Assembly: GCF_041807905.1 (NCBI RefSeq)
Contig: NZ_JBGVSA010000020.1
Location: forward strand, 17,629-81,628
DNA from: JBGVSA01 sp041807905
GTDB taxonomy: Bacteria; Pseudomonadota; Gammaproteobacteria; Burkholderiales; Rhodocyclaceae
Reading direction: 5' to 3'
Length of the DNA stretch: 64,000 nt
Numbering within the stretch: position 1 is the stretch's first letter; each line of letters begins with the position of its first letter. Below, piece after piece: positions 53,873 to 64,000 of this stretch. The notes beneath the pieces were generated by a model that was given only the letters and a program-made list of their open reading frames with translations, did not search any database and had not been told where the DNA came from. Position numbers and translations under genes: made by a program.

Positions 53873-54957
53873 TCGTCATCATGCGAGAGCGTCCTACTTG
53901 CCCGAAACCGCGCGGTGCGCAGCGTGGCTACGTGCTGATTCTCACCATTGCCGCGCTGGTCATCCTTGCGCTGGCCGGCGGCTATGCGGGGGAGCGCATA
54001 TCGATCGCACTCCGTCTGGCTCGTGCCGAACAGACCGCCATCGCGAGTGAACGAATGCTCAACGATGCGCTGGCAAGAATGACCTTCATACTCACCACCA
54101 CGCCACGCACCCCCTTGGGCCTGGGCAATGACGCTGTGGGAATCCGTCTGGACGGGCGTTGGTACGACATTGGCGACGGCGTGGCGGTGTCTCTGCAAGA
54201 TGCTCGGGGCTTGCTCAACCTGCGCACGGCGCCTCGCGCGTGGAAGGAGAGCTTCCTTGCAACCTACGGGTTGTCTCCCGAGCGCATCGGCATGCTGCTG
54301 GACACACTCGATGATTACGTCGATACGGATTCTCTGCGACGTCTGCAGGGCGCCGAGACAGAGGACTACGTTCGGTCGGACCTCATGCCGCCACGCGACG
54401 ACGAGCTTGCGGCGACTGCTGAACTTGCTCGCGTACAGGGGTGGCGCGGCGAGCACGCGCTGTGGAAGGGCGACAGCCCGATACTCGATAACCTCGTCTT
54501 TTGTCCGGGAACCGGCGTAAATCCGGCGACGGCGACCTGGCGCGTTCTTGTCGCCGCGCTCGGAATGAGCGAGCGGCAGGCAAAGGACTTCATCGAAAAG
54601 CGTGGTATCGACGCAACCACCCTCGAAGCGCTCGTCGCGCCCTACACCGGGCTTCAACGAGCGTCCGACCTGCTGCGCGTCGACCGGCCTGTCGTCTATC
54701 CCGGACCGGTGACCATCCTGACAGTCGCGATGAAAGAAAGCGGGCTCGCACTACGCGGCACGCTGACGATCACCCCCGCATCGCGTCTGCACCCGTGGAC
54801 GTTCAATGACGTCCGACACTTCCGCCTGACGACCTGCCCGACACGCTATCGCCGCTGCCGGATGTGTCCGCCTTTGCCGTCAATCTCGACGACGAGATCC
54901 GTCGCCCTCCGCTCTAGCCGCTCGCGCGGTCCAACTCCAACCGGCATTTCGCCATAA
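53869..54957 (+). CDS. gspK: Pseudopilin GspK, apparent 3' frame change
   Basis: 362 residues as read. The N terminus has the prepilin-like RG|YVLILTIAALVILALAGG without Glu at +5, as usual for GspK. The body contains GLSPERIGMLLDTLDDYVDTDSLRR and the two helix-hairpin-like segments of GspK (ERQAKDFIEKRGIDATTLEALVAPY). From about 54828 the frame becomes Cys/Arg/Thr-rich and unlike a normal end, while another frame reads DDLPDTLSPLPDVSAFAVNLDDEI and stops at 54917. A one-base deletion (or sequencing error) near 54820-54830 is likely. Confidence 0.82.
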   Translation: MIVIMRERPTCPKPRGAQRGYVLILTIAALVILALAGGYAGERISIALRLARAEQTAIASERMLNDALARMTFILTTTPRTPLGLGNDAVGIRLDGRWYDIGDGVAVSLQDARGLLNLRTAPRAWKESFLATYGLSPERIGMLLDTLDDYVDTDSLRRLQGAETEDYVRSDLMPPRDDELAATAELARVQGWRGEHALWKGDSPILDNLVFCPGTGVNPATATWRVLVAALGMSERQAKDFIEKRGIDATTLEALVAPYTGLQRASDLLRVDRPVVYPGPVTILTVAMKESGLALRGTLTITPASRLHPWTFNDVRHFRLTTCPTRYRRCRMCPPLPSISTTRSVALRSSRSRGPTPTGISP

Positions 54958-55018
54958 GGCAGGCGCGCCGCGCGCATCGCACCTGCCCCAAATCCGCGCA
55001 CGCCACGTCGATTGCCTT

Positions 55019-55105
55019 TTGAAATAACTCTGTCCCCATATAAAGCCCGCACTAAAACTGTGCATTTATAATTATTACTCCGACCCCATTTATTATCGCT
55101 TGGCA
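55019..55105. repeat. AT-rich remnant resembling a REP/RAYT-associated intergenic repeat
   Basis: ACTCTGTCCCCAT (55027-55039) and ACTCCGACCCCAT (55077-55089) are imperfect direct repeats 50 bases apart (11 of 13 identical), in a low-GC segment. On the minus strand they read as the ATGGGGTCGGAGT / ATGGGGACAGAGT pattern that commonly flanks transposase-related REP elements in proteobacteria. No transposase is present. The family link is from memory and not checked. Confidence 0.4.
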
Positions 55106-55129
55106 CCGCTGCCGGCATGGTCTTATAGT
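55100..55129 (+). promoter_or_regulatory. Candidate sigma70 promoter of gltBD
   Basis: TTGGCA (55100-55105) and TATAGT (55124-55129) with an 18-base spacer. The inferred start point leaves a leader of about 48 bases before gltB. A perfect TATAAT at 55067 lacks a matching -35 box. Confidence 0.45.
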
Positions 55130-55183
55130 CGCGTCCACGTTTAAGCAGGCGCCGCACGTCTTGACGGCGGCCAGGAGTGAAAC

Positions 55184-58100
55184 ATGGAAATGCGCCCCCA
55201 ACAGCAGGGACTCTACGATCCCGCCAATGAACATGACGCGTGTGGCGTCGGCTTCGTCGCCCATATCAAGGGCAAGAAGAGCCACGACATCGTCCAGGGT
55301 GGTCTGAAGATCCTGGAAAACCTCGATCACCGCGGCGCGGTGGGTTCCGACCCGCTGATGGGCGACGGCGCCGGCATCCTCATCCAGGTTCCCGACCAGT
55401 ATTTCCGTGAGGAAATGGCCACCCATGGCGTGAAGCTGCCGCCTTTCGGCGAATACGGCGTCGGCATGATCTTCCTGCCGAAGGAACACGCCTCTCGCCT
55501 GGCCTGCGAACAAGAACTCGAACGTGCCGTACGCGCGGAAGGCCAGGTCGTGCTGGGCTGGCGCGACGTGCCCATCGACCGCGACATGCCGATGTCGCCG
55601 ACGGTGCGCGCCAAGGAACCGGTGATCCGCCAGATCTTCATCGGTCGCGGCCCGGACGTGATGGTGACCGAAGCGCTCGAGCGCAAGCTGTACGTCATCC
55701 GCAAGATGGCCAGCCACGCCATCCAGCAACTGCACCTCAAGCACGGCGGCGAATACTTCGTGCCGTCGATGTCGGCCCGCACGATCGTGTACAAGGGTCT
55801 GCTGCTGGCCAACCAGGTCGGCGTCTATTACAAGGATCTGGCTGATCCGCGCTGCATCTCGGCGCTGGCCCTGGTCCACCAGCGCTTTTCGACCAACACC
55901 TTCCCGGAATGGCCGCTGGCGCACCCGTACCGCATGCTGGCGCACAACGGTGAAATCAACACCGTCAAGGGCAACTTCAACTGGCTGCGTGCCCGCGAAG
56001 GCGTGATGAAGTCCGCCGTGCTGGGCGACGACCTGAAGAAGCTGTACCCGATCGTGTACGAAGGCCAGTCCGATACGGCCACCTTCGACAACTGCGTCGA
56101 ACTGCTGACCATGGCCGGCTACCCGCTGGTCCAGGCCATGATGATGATGGTGCCGGAAGCGTGGGAACAACACACGCTGATGGACGAGAACCGCCGCGCC
56201 TTCTACGAATACCACGCTGCCATGATGGAGCCGTGGGACGGTCCCGCCGCCATGGCCTTCACCGATGGCCGCCAGATCGGCGCGACGCTGGACCGCAACG
56301 GTCTGCGCCCGGCCCGCTATCTGGTGACCGACGACGACCTGGTCGTGATGGCGTCCGAATCGGGCGTGCTGCCGATCGCCGAGAGCAAGATCATCAAGAA
56401 GTGGCGCCTGCAGCCGGGCAAGATGTTCCTGATCGACATGGAAGCCGGCCGCATCATCGACGACAAGGAACTCAAGGATTCGCTGGCCAACGCCAAGCCG
56501 TACCGTGAGTGGATCTCGCGCATCCAGATCAAACTCGACGAAGTCGACGGCCCCGAGCCGCAAGTTGTTTCGCGTGCCTCGCTGCTCGACCGCCAACAGG
56601 CATTCGGTTACACGCAGGAAGACATCCGCTTCCTGATGGCGCCGATGGCTGCCGCTGGCGAAGAAGCCATCGGCTCGATGGGCAATGACTCGCCGCTGGC
56701 CGTCACGTCCAACAAGCTCAAGCCGCTGTACAACTACTTCAAGCAGTTGTTCGCGCAAGTCACGAACCCGCCGATCGACCCGATCCGCGAACAGCTCGTG
56801 ATGTCGCTGGTGTCGTTCATCGGTCCGAAGCCCAACCTGCTCGACCTGAACAACATCAACCCGCCGATGCGTCTTGAAGTGTCCCAGCCGGTACTGGACT
56901 TCAAGGACATGGCGAAGATCCGCCACATCGAAGAGTTTACCGACAACAAGTTCAAGTCGTTCGAGCTGAACATCTGCTACCCGGTTGCCTGGGGCAACGA
57001 GGGCGTGGAAGCGCGCATCGCTTCGCTGTGTGCTGAAGCCGAAGACGCCGTGCGTTCGGGCTACAACATCCTGATCGTGTCCGATCGCATGATCGACGCC
57101 GACAGCGTGGCGATTCCCGCGCTGCTGGCCACCAGTGCGGTGCACCAGCACCTCATCCGCAAGGGCTTGCGCACCAGCACCGGCCTGGTGGTGGAAACCG
57201 GTTCGGCGCGCGAAGTGCATCACTTCGCCCTGCTGGCCGGCTACGGCGCCGAAGCCGTCCACCCGTACCTGGCGATGGAAACGCTGCGCGAGATGGCCAA
57301 GGACATGCCGGACGAACTGTCCGCCGAAAAGGCCATCAAGAACTTCACCAAGGCGGTCGGCAAGGGCCTGAACAAGGTCATGTCGAAGATGGGCATCTCG
57401 ACGTACATGTCGTACTGTGGCGCGCAGATCTTCGAGGCCATCGGCCTGAATCGCGAGCTGATCGACAAGTACTTCCGCGGCACCCCGTCGAACGTCGAAG
57501 GTATCGGCATCTTCGAAGTCGCCGAAGAAGCCATCCGCCTGCACAAGCTGGCATTTGGCCACAACCCCGTGCTGGCCAATGCGCTGGACGCCGGTGGCGA
57601 ATACGCCTTCCGCGTCCGTGGCGAAGAGCACATGTGGACGCCGGACGCCATCGCCAAGCTGCAACACTCGACGCGCGCCGGCTCGTTCCAGACGTACAAG
57701 GAATACGCGCAGATCATCAACGACCAGAGCAAGCGCCACATGACGCTGCGCGGTCTGTTCGAATTCAAGATCGATCCGTCGCGCGCCATTCCGCTGGACG
57801 AAGTCGAATCGGCCAAGGACATCGTCAAGCGCTTCGCCACGGGCGCCATGTCGCTCGGCTCGATTTCGACGGAAGCGCACACCACGCTGGCCATCGCCAT
57901 GAACCGTATCGGCGGCAAGTCGAACACCGGTGAAGGCGGCGAGGACGAAAAGCGCTACAAGAACGAGATGAAGGGCATCTTCATCAAGAAGGGCGAAACG
58001 CTGGCGGGCCTGCTCGGCCACGACGTCATCGAGCGCGACATCGAGCTGCAGGAAGGCGACTCGCTGCGTTCGAAGATCAAGCAGGTTGCCTCGGGCCGCT

Positions 58101-59863
58101 TTGGCGTGACCGCCGAATACCTGACTTCGGCCGACCAGATCCAGATCAAGATGGCCCAGGGCGCCAAGCCCGGTGAAGGCGGCCAGCTGCCTGGCGGCAA
58201 GGTTTCCGAATACATCGGCAAGCTGCGCTTCTCGGTGCCGGGCGTGGGCCTGATTTCGCCCCCGCCGCACCACGACATCTACTCGATCGAGGACTTGGCT
58301 CAGCTCATCCACGATCTGAAGAACGTCAATCCGTCCGCTTCGATCAGCGTAAAGCTGGTGTCGGAAGTCGGTGTGGGCACCGTGGCCGCTGGCGTTGCCA
58401 AGTGCAAGGCCGACCATGTCGTGATTGCCGGCCATGACGGTGGCACGGGCGCCTCGCCCCTGTCGTCGATCAAGCACGCCGGCACGCCGTGGGAACTGGG
58501 CCTGGCCGAAACGCAGCAGACGCTGGTGCTCAACGGTCTGCGCGGCCGCATCGTGGTGCAGGCCGACGGTCAGATGAAGACCGGACGCGACGTGGTCATC
58601 GGCGCCATGCTGGGTGCCGAAGAGTTCGGCTTCGCCACCGCGCCGCTGGTCGTCGAAGGCTGCATCATGATGCGCAAGTGCCACCTGAACACCTGCCCGG
58701 TGGGCGTGGCCACGCAGGACCCGACGCTGCGCCGCAAGTTCTCGGGCAAGCCCGAGCACGTGGTGAATTACTTCTTCTTCATCGCTGAAGAAGTGCGCGA
58801 GATCATGGCCCAACTGGGCATCCGCACCTTCGCCGAACTGATCGGCCGCGCCGATCTGCTCGACAAGAAGAAGGCCATCGATCACTGGAAGGCGCAGGGC
58901 CTGGACTTCACGAAGATCTTCCATCAGCCGGACGTCGCCATCGACGTGCCGCGCGTGCAGGTCGAAGAGCAAGACCACCTGCTGGTGCGCGCGCTCGACC
59001 ACAAGCTGATCGAGAAGGCGCAGCCCGCCCTGGAGCGTGGTGAGCGCGTGTCGTTCATCTCGCCGATCATCAACGTCAATCGTTCCGTCGGCGCCATGCT
59101 GTCGGGTGAAGTCGCCCGCCGCTACGGCCATGCCGGTCTGCCGCACGACACCATTCACATCCAGCTCAACGGGACTGCTGGCCAGAGTTTTGGTGCGTTC
59201 CTGGCGCACGGCGTCACGCTGGACCTCGTGGGCGAAGGCAACGACTACGTCGGCAAGGGGCTGTCGGGCGGTCGCGTGATCGTGCGTTGTGCCAATGATT
59301 TCCGCGGCTTCGGTCCTGAACACATCATCGTCGGCAACACCGTGCTGTATGGCGCCATCGCAGGCGAGGCGTACTTCAACGGGGTGGGTGGCGAACGCTT
59401 CGCGGTCCGTAACTCGGGCGCTGCGGCAGTCGTCGAAGGCGTGGGCGACCACGGTTGCGAATACATGACTGGCGGTACCGTCGTCGTGCTGGGTGACACC
59501 GGCCGCAACTTCGCGGCAGGCATGTCCGGCGGCGTGGCGTACGTGTACGACCCTGCCGGCGCGTTCGAGGCCAAGTGCAACCTGACCATGGTCGATCTGG
59601 AGCGCGTACTGCCGGCCGCCGAGCAGTCCGACAGCTCGCAGTGGCACGCAGCGCAGCGCGGTGCCGTGGCCGAAGCGGACGAAACGCTGCTGCGTCGTCT
59701 GATCGAGAACCACTTCCGCAACACCGGCAGCTTCCGCGCCAAGTCGCTGCTGGAGAGCTGGCCCGAAGCACGCGCCGCCTTCGTCAAGGTCATGCCGAAG
59801 GAATATCGCCGCGCATTGAAGGAACTGAACGCCGCTGCCGCCGCGCCGGCGGTTACCGCGTAA
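55184..59863 (+). CDS. gltB: Glutamate synthase large subunit
   Basis: 1559 residues. The N-terminal glutamine amidotransferase domain contains the nucleophile Cys in HDACGVGFVAHIKG, preceded by a short propeptide. The central domain is followed by the FMN-binding synthase domain with GEGGEDEKRYKNEMKGIF, and the Fe-S cysteines appear in KCHLNTCPVGVATQDP. The C-terminal GXGXG beta-helix domain is GLSGGRVIV...GERFAVRNSG. It transfers the glutamine amide to 2-oxoglutarate, forming two glutamates. gltD follows after 17 bases. Confidence 0.97.
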   Translation: MEMRPQQQGLYDPANEHDACGVGFVAHIKGKKSHDIVQGGLKILENLDHRGAVGSDPLMGDGAGILIQVPDQYFREEMATHGVKLPPFGEYGVGMIFLPKEHASRLACEQELERAVRAEGQVVLGWRDVPIDRDMPMSPTVRAKEPVIRQIFIGRGPDVMVTEALERKLYVIRKMASHAIQQLHLKHGGEYFVPSMSARTIVYKGLLLANQVGVYYKDLADPRCISALALVHQRFSTNTFPEWPLAHPYRMLAHNGEINTVKGNFNWLRAREGVMKSAVLGDDLKKLYPIVYEGQSDTATFDNCVELLTMAGYPLVQAMMMMVPEAWEQHTLMDENRRAFYEYHAAMMEPWDGPAAMAFTDGRQIGATLDRNGLRPARYLVTDDDLVVMASESGVLPIAESKIIKKWRLQPGKMFLIDMEAGRIIDDKELKDSLANAKPYREWISRIQIKLDEVDGPEPQVVSRASLLDRQQAFGYTQEDIRFLMAPMAAAGEEAIGSMGNDSPLAVTSNKLKPLYNYFKQLFAQVTNPPIDPIREQLVMSLVSFIGPKPNLLDLNNINPPMRLEVSQPVLDFKDMAKIRHIEEFTDNKFKSFELNICYPVAWGNEGVEARIASLCAEAEDAVRSGYNILIVSDRMIDADSVAIPALLATSAVHQHLIRKGLRTSTGLVVETGSAREVHHFALLAGYGAEAVHPYLAMETLREMAKDMPDELSAEKAIKNFTKAVGKGLNKVMSKMGISTYMSYCGAQIFEAIGLNRELIDKYFRGTPSNVEGIGIFEVAEEAIRLHKLAFGHNPVLANALDAGGEYAFRVRGEEHMWTPDAIAKLQHSTRAGSFQTYKEYAQIINDQSKRHMTLRGLFEFKIDPSRAIPLDEVESAKDIVKRFATGAMSLGSISTEAHTTLAIAMNRIGGKSNTGEGGEDEKRYKNEMKGIFIKKGETLAGLLGHDVIERDIELQEGDSLRSKIKQVASGRFGVTAEYLTSADQIQIKMAQGAKPGEGGQLPGGKVSEYIGKLRFSVPGVGLISPPPHHDIYSIEDLAQLIHDLKNVNPSASISVKLVSEVGVGTVAAGVAKCKADHVVIAGHDGGTGASPLSSIKHAGTPWELGLAETQQTLVLNGLRGRIVVQADGQMKTGRDVVIGAMLGAEEFGFATAPLVVEGCIMMRKCHLNTCPVGVATQDPTLRRKFSGKPEHVVNYFFFIAEEVREIMAQLGIRTFAELIGRADLLDKKKAIDHWKAQGLDFTKIFHQPDVAIDVPRVQVEEQDHLLVRALDHKLIEKAQPALERGERVSFISPIINVNRSVGAMLSGEVARRYGHAGLPHDTIHIQLNGTAGQSFGAFLAHGVTLDLVGEGNDYVGKGLSGGRVIVRCANDFRGFGPEHIIVGNTVLYGAIAGEAYFNGVGGERFAVRNSGAAAVVEGVGDHGCEYMTGGTVVVLGDTGRNFAAGMSGGVAYVYDPAGAFEAKCNLTMVDLERVLPAAEQSDSSQWHAAQRGAVAEADETLLRRLIENHFRNTGSFRAKSLLESWPEARAAFVKVMPKEYRRALKELNAAAAAPAVTA

Positions 59864-59880
59864 GCAGGAGAGTATTGAAA

Positions 59881-61365
<1,485 letters not shown>

Positions 61366-61436
61366 TCCGCGCGATCAGGGCACGCCGCGAACGTGCCCGG
61401 CTGGAGTAAATCCGGCAGAATCACCGCAATGTGACG

Positions 61437-61463
61437 AAAAAGGGCGCCCCGTGCGCCCTTTTT
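61437..61463 (+). terminator. Rho-independent terminator of gltBD
   Basis: AAAAAGGGCGC (61437-61447), a CCCGT loop and GCGCCCTTTTT (61453-61463) give a perfect stem with its own T run; symmetric enough to work in both directions. Confidence 0.93.
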
Positions 61464-61561
61464 CGCTGGCTGATCTGCCTGCAAACAGGGATGAACGGCA
61501 AAACCCGCCGCCCAACGGCGCGCTATAGTCCTCAAGTGTCTTGCTGCAAATAAATCAGAAC

Positions 61562-62584
61562 ATGCAACTGGCCTTCGAACACAAGGTGCCATTGACCCCG
61601 TTCAACACGCTGGGTCTGGAAGCCTTCGCCGACGACTTCATCGATATCGTCTCCGTCGCACAGCTCATCCGCTTGATCAAGGGCGGCGAACTCGCCGAGC
61701 GCCGCATCGTCGTACTCGGCGGGGGCAGCAACGTGGTGCTCAATCCGCACGTCGAAGGCGTCGTGTTGCGCGTGGCCATTCCCGGCCGCGAACTCATCGG
61801 CGAGGACGACGAAGCCTGGTACGTGCGCGCGGGTGCGGGCGAAGCCTGGCACGACTTCGTCCGCTGGACACTGGAAAACGGCTGGCCGGGGCTGGAAAAC
61901 CTGTCGCTGATTCCGGGCACGGTGGGCGCGGCGCCCATCCAGAACATCGGCGCCTATGGGCTTGAGATGGCCGATCGCTTCTTTGCGCTCGAAGCGGTGG
62001 ACCTCAAGAGCGGCGCAGTCATCACCTTCGACCGCGAAGCTTGCCGTTTTGGCTATCGCGACAGCGTGTTCAAGCACGAAGCGGCGGATCGCTTCGTCAT
62101 TTCATCGGTCACGTTCCGTCTGCCCAAGACCTGGAATCCCATGCTCGCGTACGCCGACGTGGCACAGGAGCTGGAGCGCGCCCAGGTCACCGACCCGACG
62201 CCGATCGATGTTTCCGACGCAGTCGTGTTGATCCGCTCGCGCAAGCTGCCGGACCCAGGTCTGCTCGGCAACGCTGGCAGCTTTTTCAAGAACCCCGTGG
62301 TGTCGGCCGAGCGCTTCGCGACACTGGCGCAGCACTACCCCAATCTGCCGCACTACCCGCAGGCGGATGGCTCGGTAAAGGTGTCGGCCGGCTGGCTGAT
62401 CGATCAGGCGGGCTGGAAGGGGCGCGATCTCGGGCCGGTCGGCATGTACGAGCGCCAGGCGCTCATCCTGGTGAACCGTGGCGGTGCCACGGGCGAAGAC
62501 GTGCTGCTGTTGGCGGATACCGTCCGCGCGGCGGTGCGGGATCGATTCGGGGTGATGCTGGAGCAGGAGCCAGTCCTGATCTGA
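61562..62584 (+). CDS. murB: UDP-N-acetylenolpyruvoylglucosamine reductase MurB
   Basis: 340 residues, type I MurB. FAD-binding LGGGSNVVLNPHVEGVVLRV and GWPGLENLSLIPGTVGAAPIQNIGAYG, the conserved FGYRDSVFKH, and the catalytic Ser in NAGSFFKNPVV are present. VSAGWLIDQAGWKG is the C-terminal signature. It makes UDP-MurNAc with NADPH in the cytosol. The ATG at 61562 was preferred to a TTG at 61541. Confidence 0.96.
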   Translation: MQLAFEHKVPLTPFNTLGLEAFADDFIDIVSVAQLIRLIKGGELAERRIVVLGGGSNVVLNPHVEGVVLRVAIPGRELIGEDDEAWYVRAGAGEAWHDFVRWTLENGWPGLENLSLIPGTVGAAPIQNIGAYGLEMADRFFALEAVDLKSGAVITFDREACRFGYRDSVFKHEAADRFVISSVTFRLPKTWNPMLAYADVAQELERAQVTDPTPIDVSDAVVLIRSRKLPDPGLLGNAGSFFKNPVVSAERFATLAQHYPNLPHYPQADGSVKVSAGWLIDQAGWKGRDLGPVGMYERQALILVNRGGATGEDVLLLADTVRAAVRDRFGVMLEQEPVLI

Positions 62585-63187
62585 ACGTGGCGCGGACTTG
62601 TGGTGTGTCGGCGTCCGTGCTTCGTGAGGGTCCCTTCTTGTGGAGGCCCTCGCTGTTCTTGGATCGTCGAGACCTCGTGAGTACGCTGGCAGGCGATGAA
62701 GGATAAGGCGCAGCGCTACGGAGGACTCCTTTTGCAGTTCGTTGCCAACTTGGCTTGATCTCGACTGCTCGTGCCCGACGGCCGGGAGTTCGCCCGGCGG
62801 GCGAATCACTTTCTTGTTTTCGACAAGAAAGTGACCAAAGAAGCGGCCCCACAGCATCGTTGGCCGACGGCTGATCCTCTGCGCTGCCCGGTCAAGAAGG
62901 CGGCTGTGGAACTCGTCGCTGCGCGCCTCAGACAGTCCTCGCCGACCCCGCTACGCGGGGCAACCTTTGCTGCTCGGCGACGCTGAATGGGGAGCCCGAA
63001 TCGCGCAGCAGGGTTGTCTGGGCGAAAGGCGAAAGCTCATGCTTTGACGACATCATGAACGGACCTGCGCCTCCCGCATTTTCGGCCACGTAAGGTTTGC
63101 GGGGCACTTCTTCCGTTCCTGCGCATTTGTTCGGCGCGTGCGCGCCATGTTTCTCCTCGCTTTCCCACATCGTCACGAGTGACGCAT
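62585..63187. other. Noncoding stretch, probable dispersed intergenic repeat
   Basis: 603 bases with no convincing gene. Short frames on both strands (for example 62771-62986 and 62928-63191) show no ribosome-binding site and unusual composition. The stretch with the 62806-62834 hairpin, the CCCCGC-TAC-GCGGGG hairpin near 62947 and the segment 62990-63180 resemble repeated intergenic sequences seen in Burkholderiales and Xanthomonadales, often mis-annotated as small proteins. That resemblance is from memory. Confidence 0.5.
62806..62834. repeat. 12-base perfect hairpin
   Basis: TCACTTTCTTGT (62806-62817), loop TTTCG, and ACAAGAAAGTGA (62823-62834). It is not followed by a T run and so is not a classical terminator; it appears to be the core of the intergenic repeat. 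Confidence 0.75.
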
Positions 63188-64000
63188 TCACTCCTCCTTT
63201 GCCACAGGCCGTGCGATGGCACGGACGGTGAAAGTGTGCTCGTCCAGCGCTTTTCCATCAGGGGACATGAGTTGCACCTTGTGCGTGCCGGGGGCGGGCA
63301 GTGGCAGCATGGTGCTGTGCGTGCCGCAGGGCGCGAGTTGCTTGCCGTTAACTTTCAGGCAGGCAGGTGCGGGTGAGGCGGCCTGGATGAGCATCGATTG
63401 CCGCCGCTGTGGGATGTCCGGGTCGGGGGCGACGATGGCGCCGTCCGGGGGGGCGATCAGCCGTGGCCGGCCTGCGGTGATTTGCATCGGCACGCGTTGG
63501 GCGCCAGCGTCGGCAGGCTCTGTACCGACACGGAACCATTCCTGGCGTGGTGCTTCGATGGCGGGCGTGAAGCTGATCGAGCGCGCCACGACATCCGATG
63601 GTGGTGCCGGCTGGTGGCTGGGGATATCCGCATGCAGGTATTCGACGATGTCACGCCACACGGGTGCGGCGCCCGTAATGCCGGAGACGTCCCACATCGG
63701 CGCGCCAGAGAAATTCCCCACCCACACACCCACCGTATAGCGGTCGGTAAAGCCCACCGCCCAGTTATCGCGCATGGCTTTGCTGGTGCCGGTCTTCACC
63801 GCCGCCCAGGTGCGCGTCGACAAGGGGCTTGCCATGCCGAAGGTGATGGCGCGCGCGGCAGGGTCCGACAGAATGTCGCCGATGATGAATGCCGCCTCCG
63901 CGCCCATCACTTGTTGTGGCGGCTGCGGGACTGCGGTCACGAACTGCGTCGGCGTCCACTGGCCGCCATTGGCGAGCGCGCGGTAGGCGTTGGTCAGCGA
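63188..64000 (-). CDS. pbpC: Penicillin-binding protein 1C, C-terminal part (partial)
   Basis: The reading frame is open to the right edge; about 270 residues are visible. It contains the transpeptidase KTG motif in AAVKTGTSKAMRDNWAVGFTDRYTVGVWVGNFSGAPM, then the linker and the C-terminal PBP_C (BiPBP_C) domain (RPRLIAPPDGAIVAPDPDIPQRRQSMLIQAA, CLKVNGKQLAPCG). PbpC is a bifunctional peptidoglycan synthase of the inner membrane. The partner alpha-2-macroglobulin-like gene yfhM usually lies upstream, outside the window. Confidence 0.92.
   Translation of the reverse strand, partial: SLTNAYRALANGGQWTPTQFVTAVPQPPQQVMGAEAAFIIGDILSDPAARAITFGMASPLSTRTWAAVKTGTSKAMRDNWAVGFTDRYTVGVWVGNFSGAPMWDVSGITGAAPVWRDIVEYLHADIPSHQPAPPSDVVARSISFTPAIEAPRQEWFRVGTEPADAGAQRVPMQITAGRPRLIAPPDGAIVAPDPDIPQRRQSMLIQAASPAPACLKVNGKQLAPCGTHSTMLPLPAPGTHKVQLMSPDGKALDEHTFTVRAIARPVAKEE

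Noticed and set aside
55052..59713. 1553-residue open frame antisense to gltB
   Set aside because: Mirror of a highly biased GC-rich gene; no ribosome-binding site, no recognisable domain, and gltB on the other strand is certain.
62771..62986. 71-residue open frame after murB
   Set aside because: Spans the hairpin repeat, lacks a ribosome-binding site and has composition typical of translated intergenic repeat.
62928..63191. 87-residue leftward open frame overlapping the pbpC end
   Set aside because: No start signal; resembles repeat-derived spurious proteins.

Overview
The window is a gene-dense, GC-rich stretch of a betaproteobacterial chromosome, most likely order Burkholderiales. The evidence is the order mnmG-rsmG-parA-parB followed by a complete atpIBEFHAGDC operon, the ubiE / Tim44-like / ubiJ group, the RarD, YqiA and DUF971 proteins, and gltBD followed by murB. 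The genus cannot be fixed from the sequence alone. Two parS-type palindromes lie about 5 kb upstream of parAB, so this is probably the origin-proximal (centromere) part of the main chromosome.

Layout: (1) 0-3.6 kb: the end of an S-formylglutathione hydrolase gene, a small unknown gene, a TauE/SafE permease flanked by parS sites, the ahpC-ahpD peroxide-detoxification pair and gluconokinase. (2) 3.8-9.8 kb: tRNA and rRNA modification (mnmG, rsmG), chromosome segregation (parA, parB), a cupin, a DUF4197 protein and a secreted carbohydrate-binding-like protein. (3) 9.9-19.2 kb: an MFS-acyltransferase fusion read leftward, then the F-type ATP synthase operon with a recognisable sigma70 promoter and terminator. 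(4) 19.2-31.2 kb: mostly leftward housekeeping genes (ubiJ, Tim44-like, MFS, ubiE, DUF971, GNAT, TonB-like, RNase II family, rarD, yqiA-like, uppP), with rightward M23 peptidase and SMP-30 genes. (5) 31.3-35.7 kb: a cache-type histidine kinase and LuxR-type regulator, a MOSC protein, a PIN-domain protein and a small MscS channel.

(6) 35.7-54.9 kb is the accessory and most interesting part. A leftward polysaccharide module (a giant methyltransferase-WbsX-RgpF fusion, Wzt, Wzm and a hexapeptide acyltransferase) abuts a rightward type II secretion module (divergent L, M and C, then secretin D, E, F and pseudopilins G to K). Between gspD and gspE sits a 595-residue Sec-signal protein with lower GC, a long AT-rich leader and its own strong terminator. 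It looks like an abundant surface (S-layer-like) protein. The inferred picture is one cell-surface locus: a dedicated type II machine, its main substrate, and synthesis and export of a surface polysaccharide that could anchor it.

(7) 55-64 kb: a degraded intergenic repeat, glutamate synthase gltBD, murB, a 600-base noncoding stretch that looks like a dispersed intergenic repeat, and the C-terminal part of penicillin-binding protein 1C running off the right edge. No tRNA, rRNA, CRISPR array or intact insertion sequence was seen.
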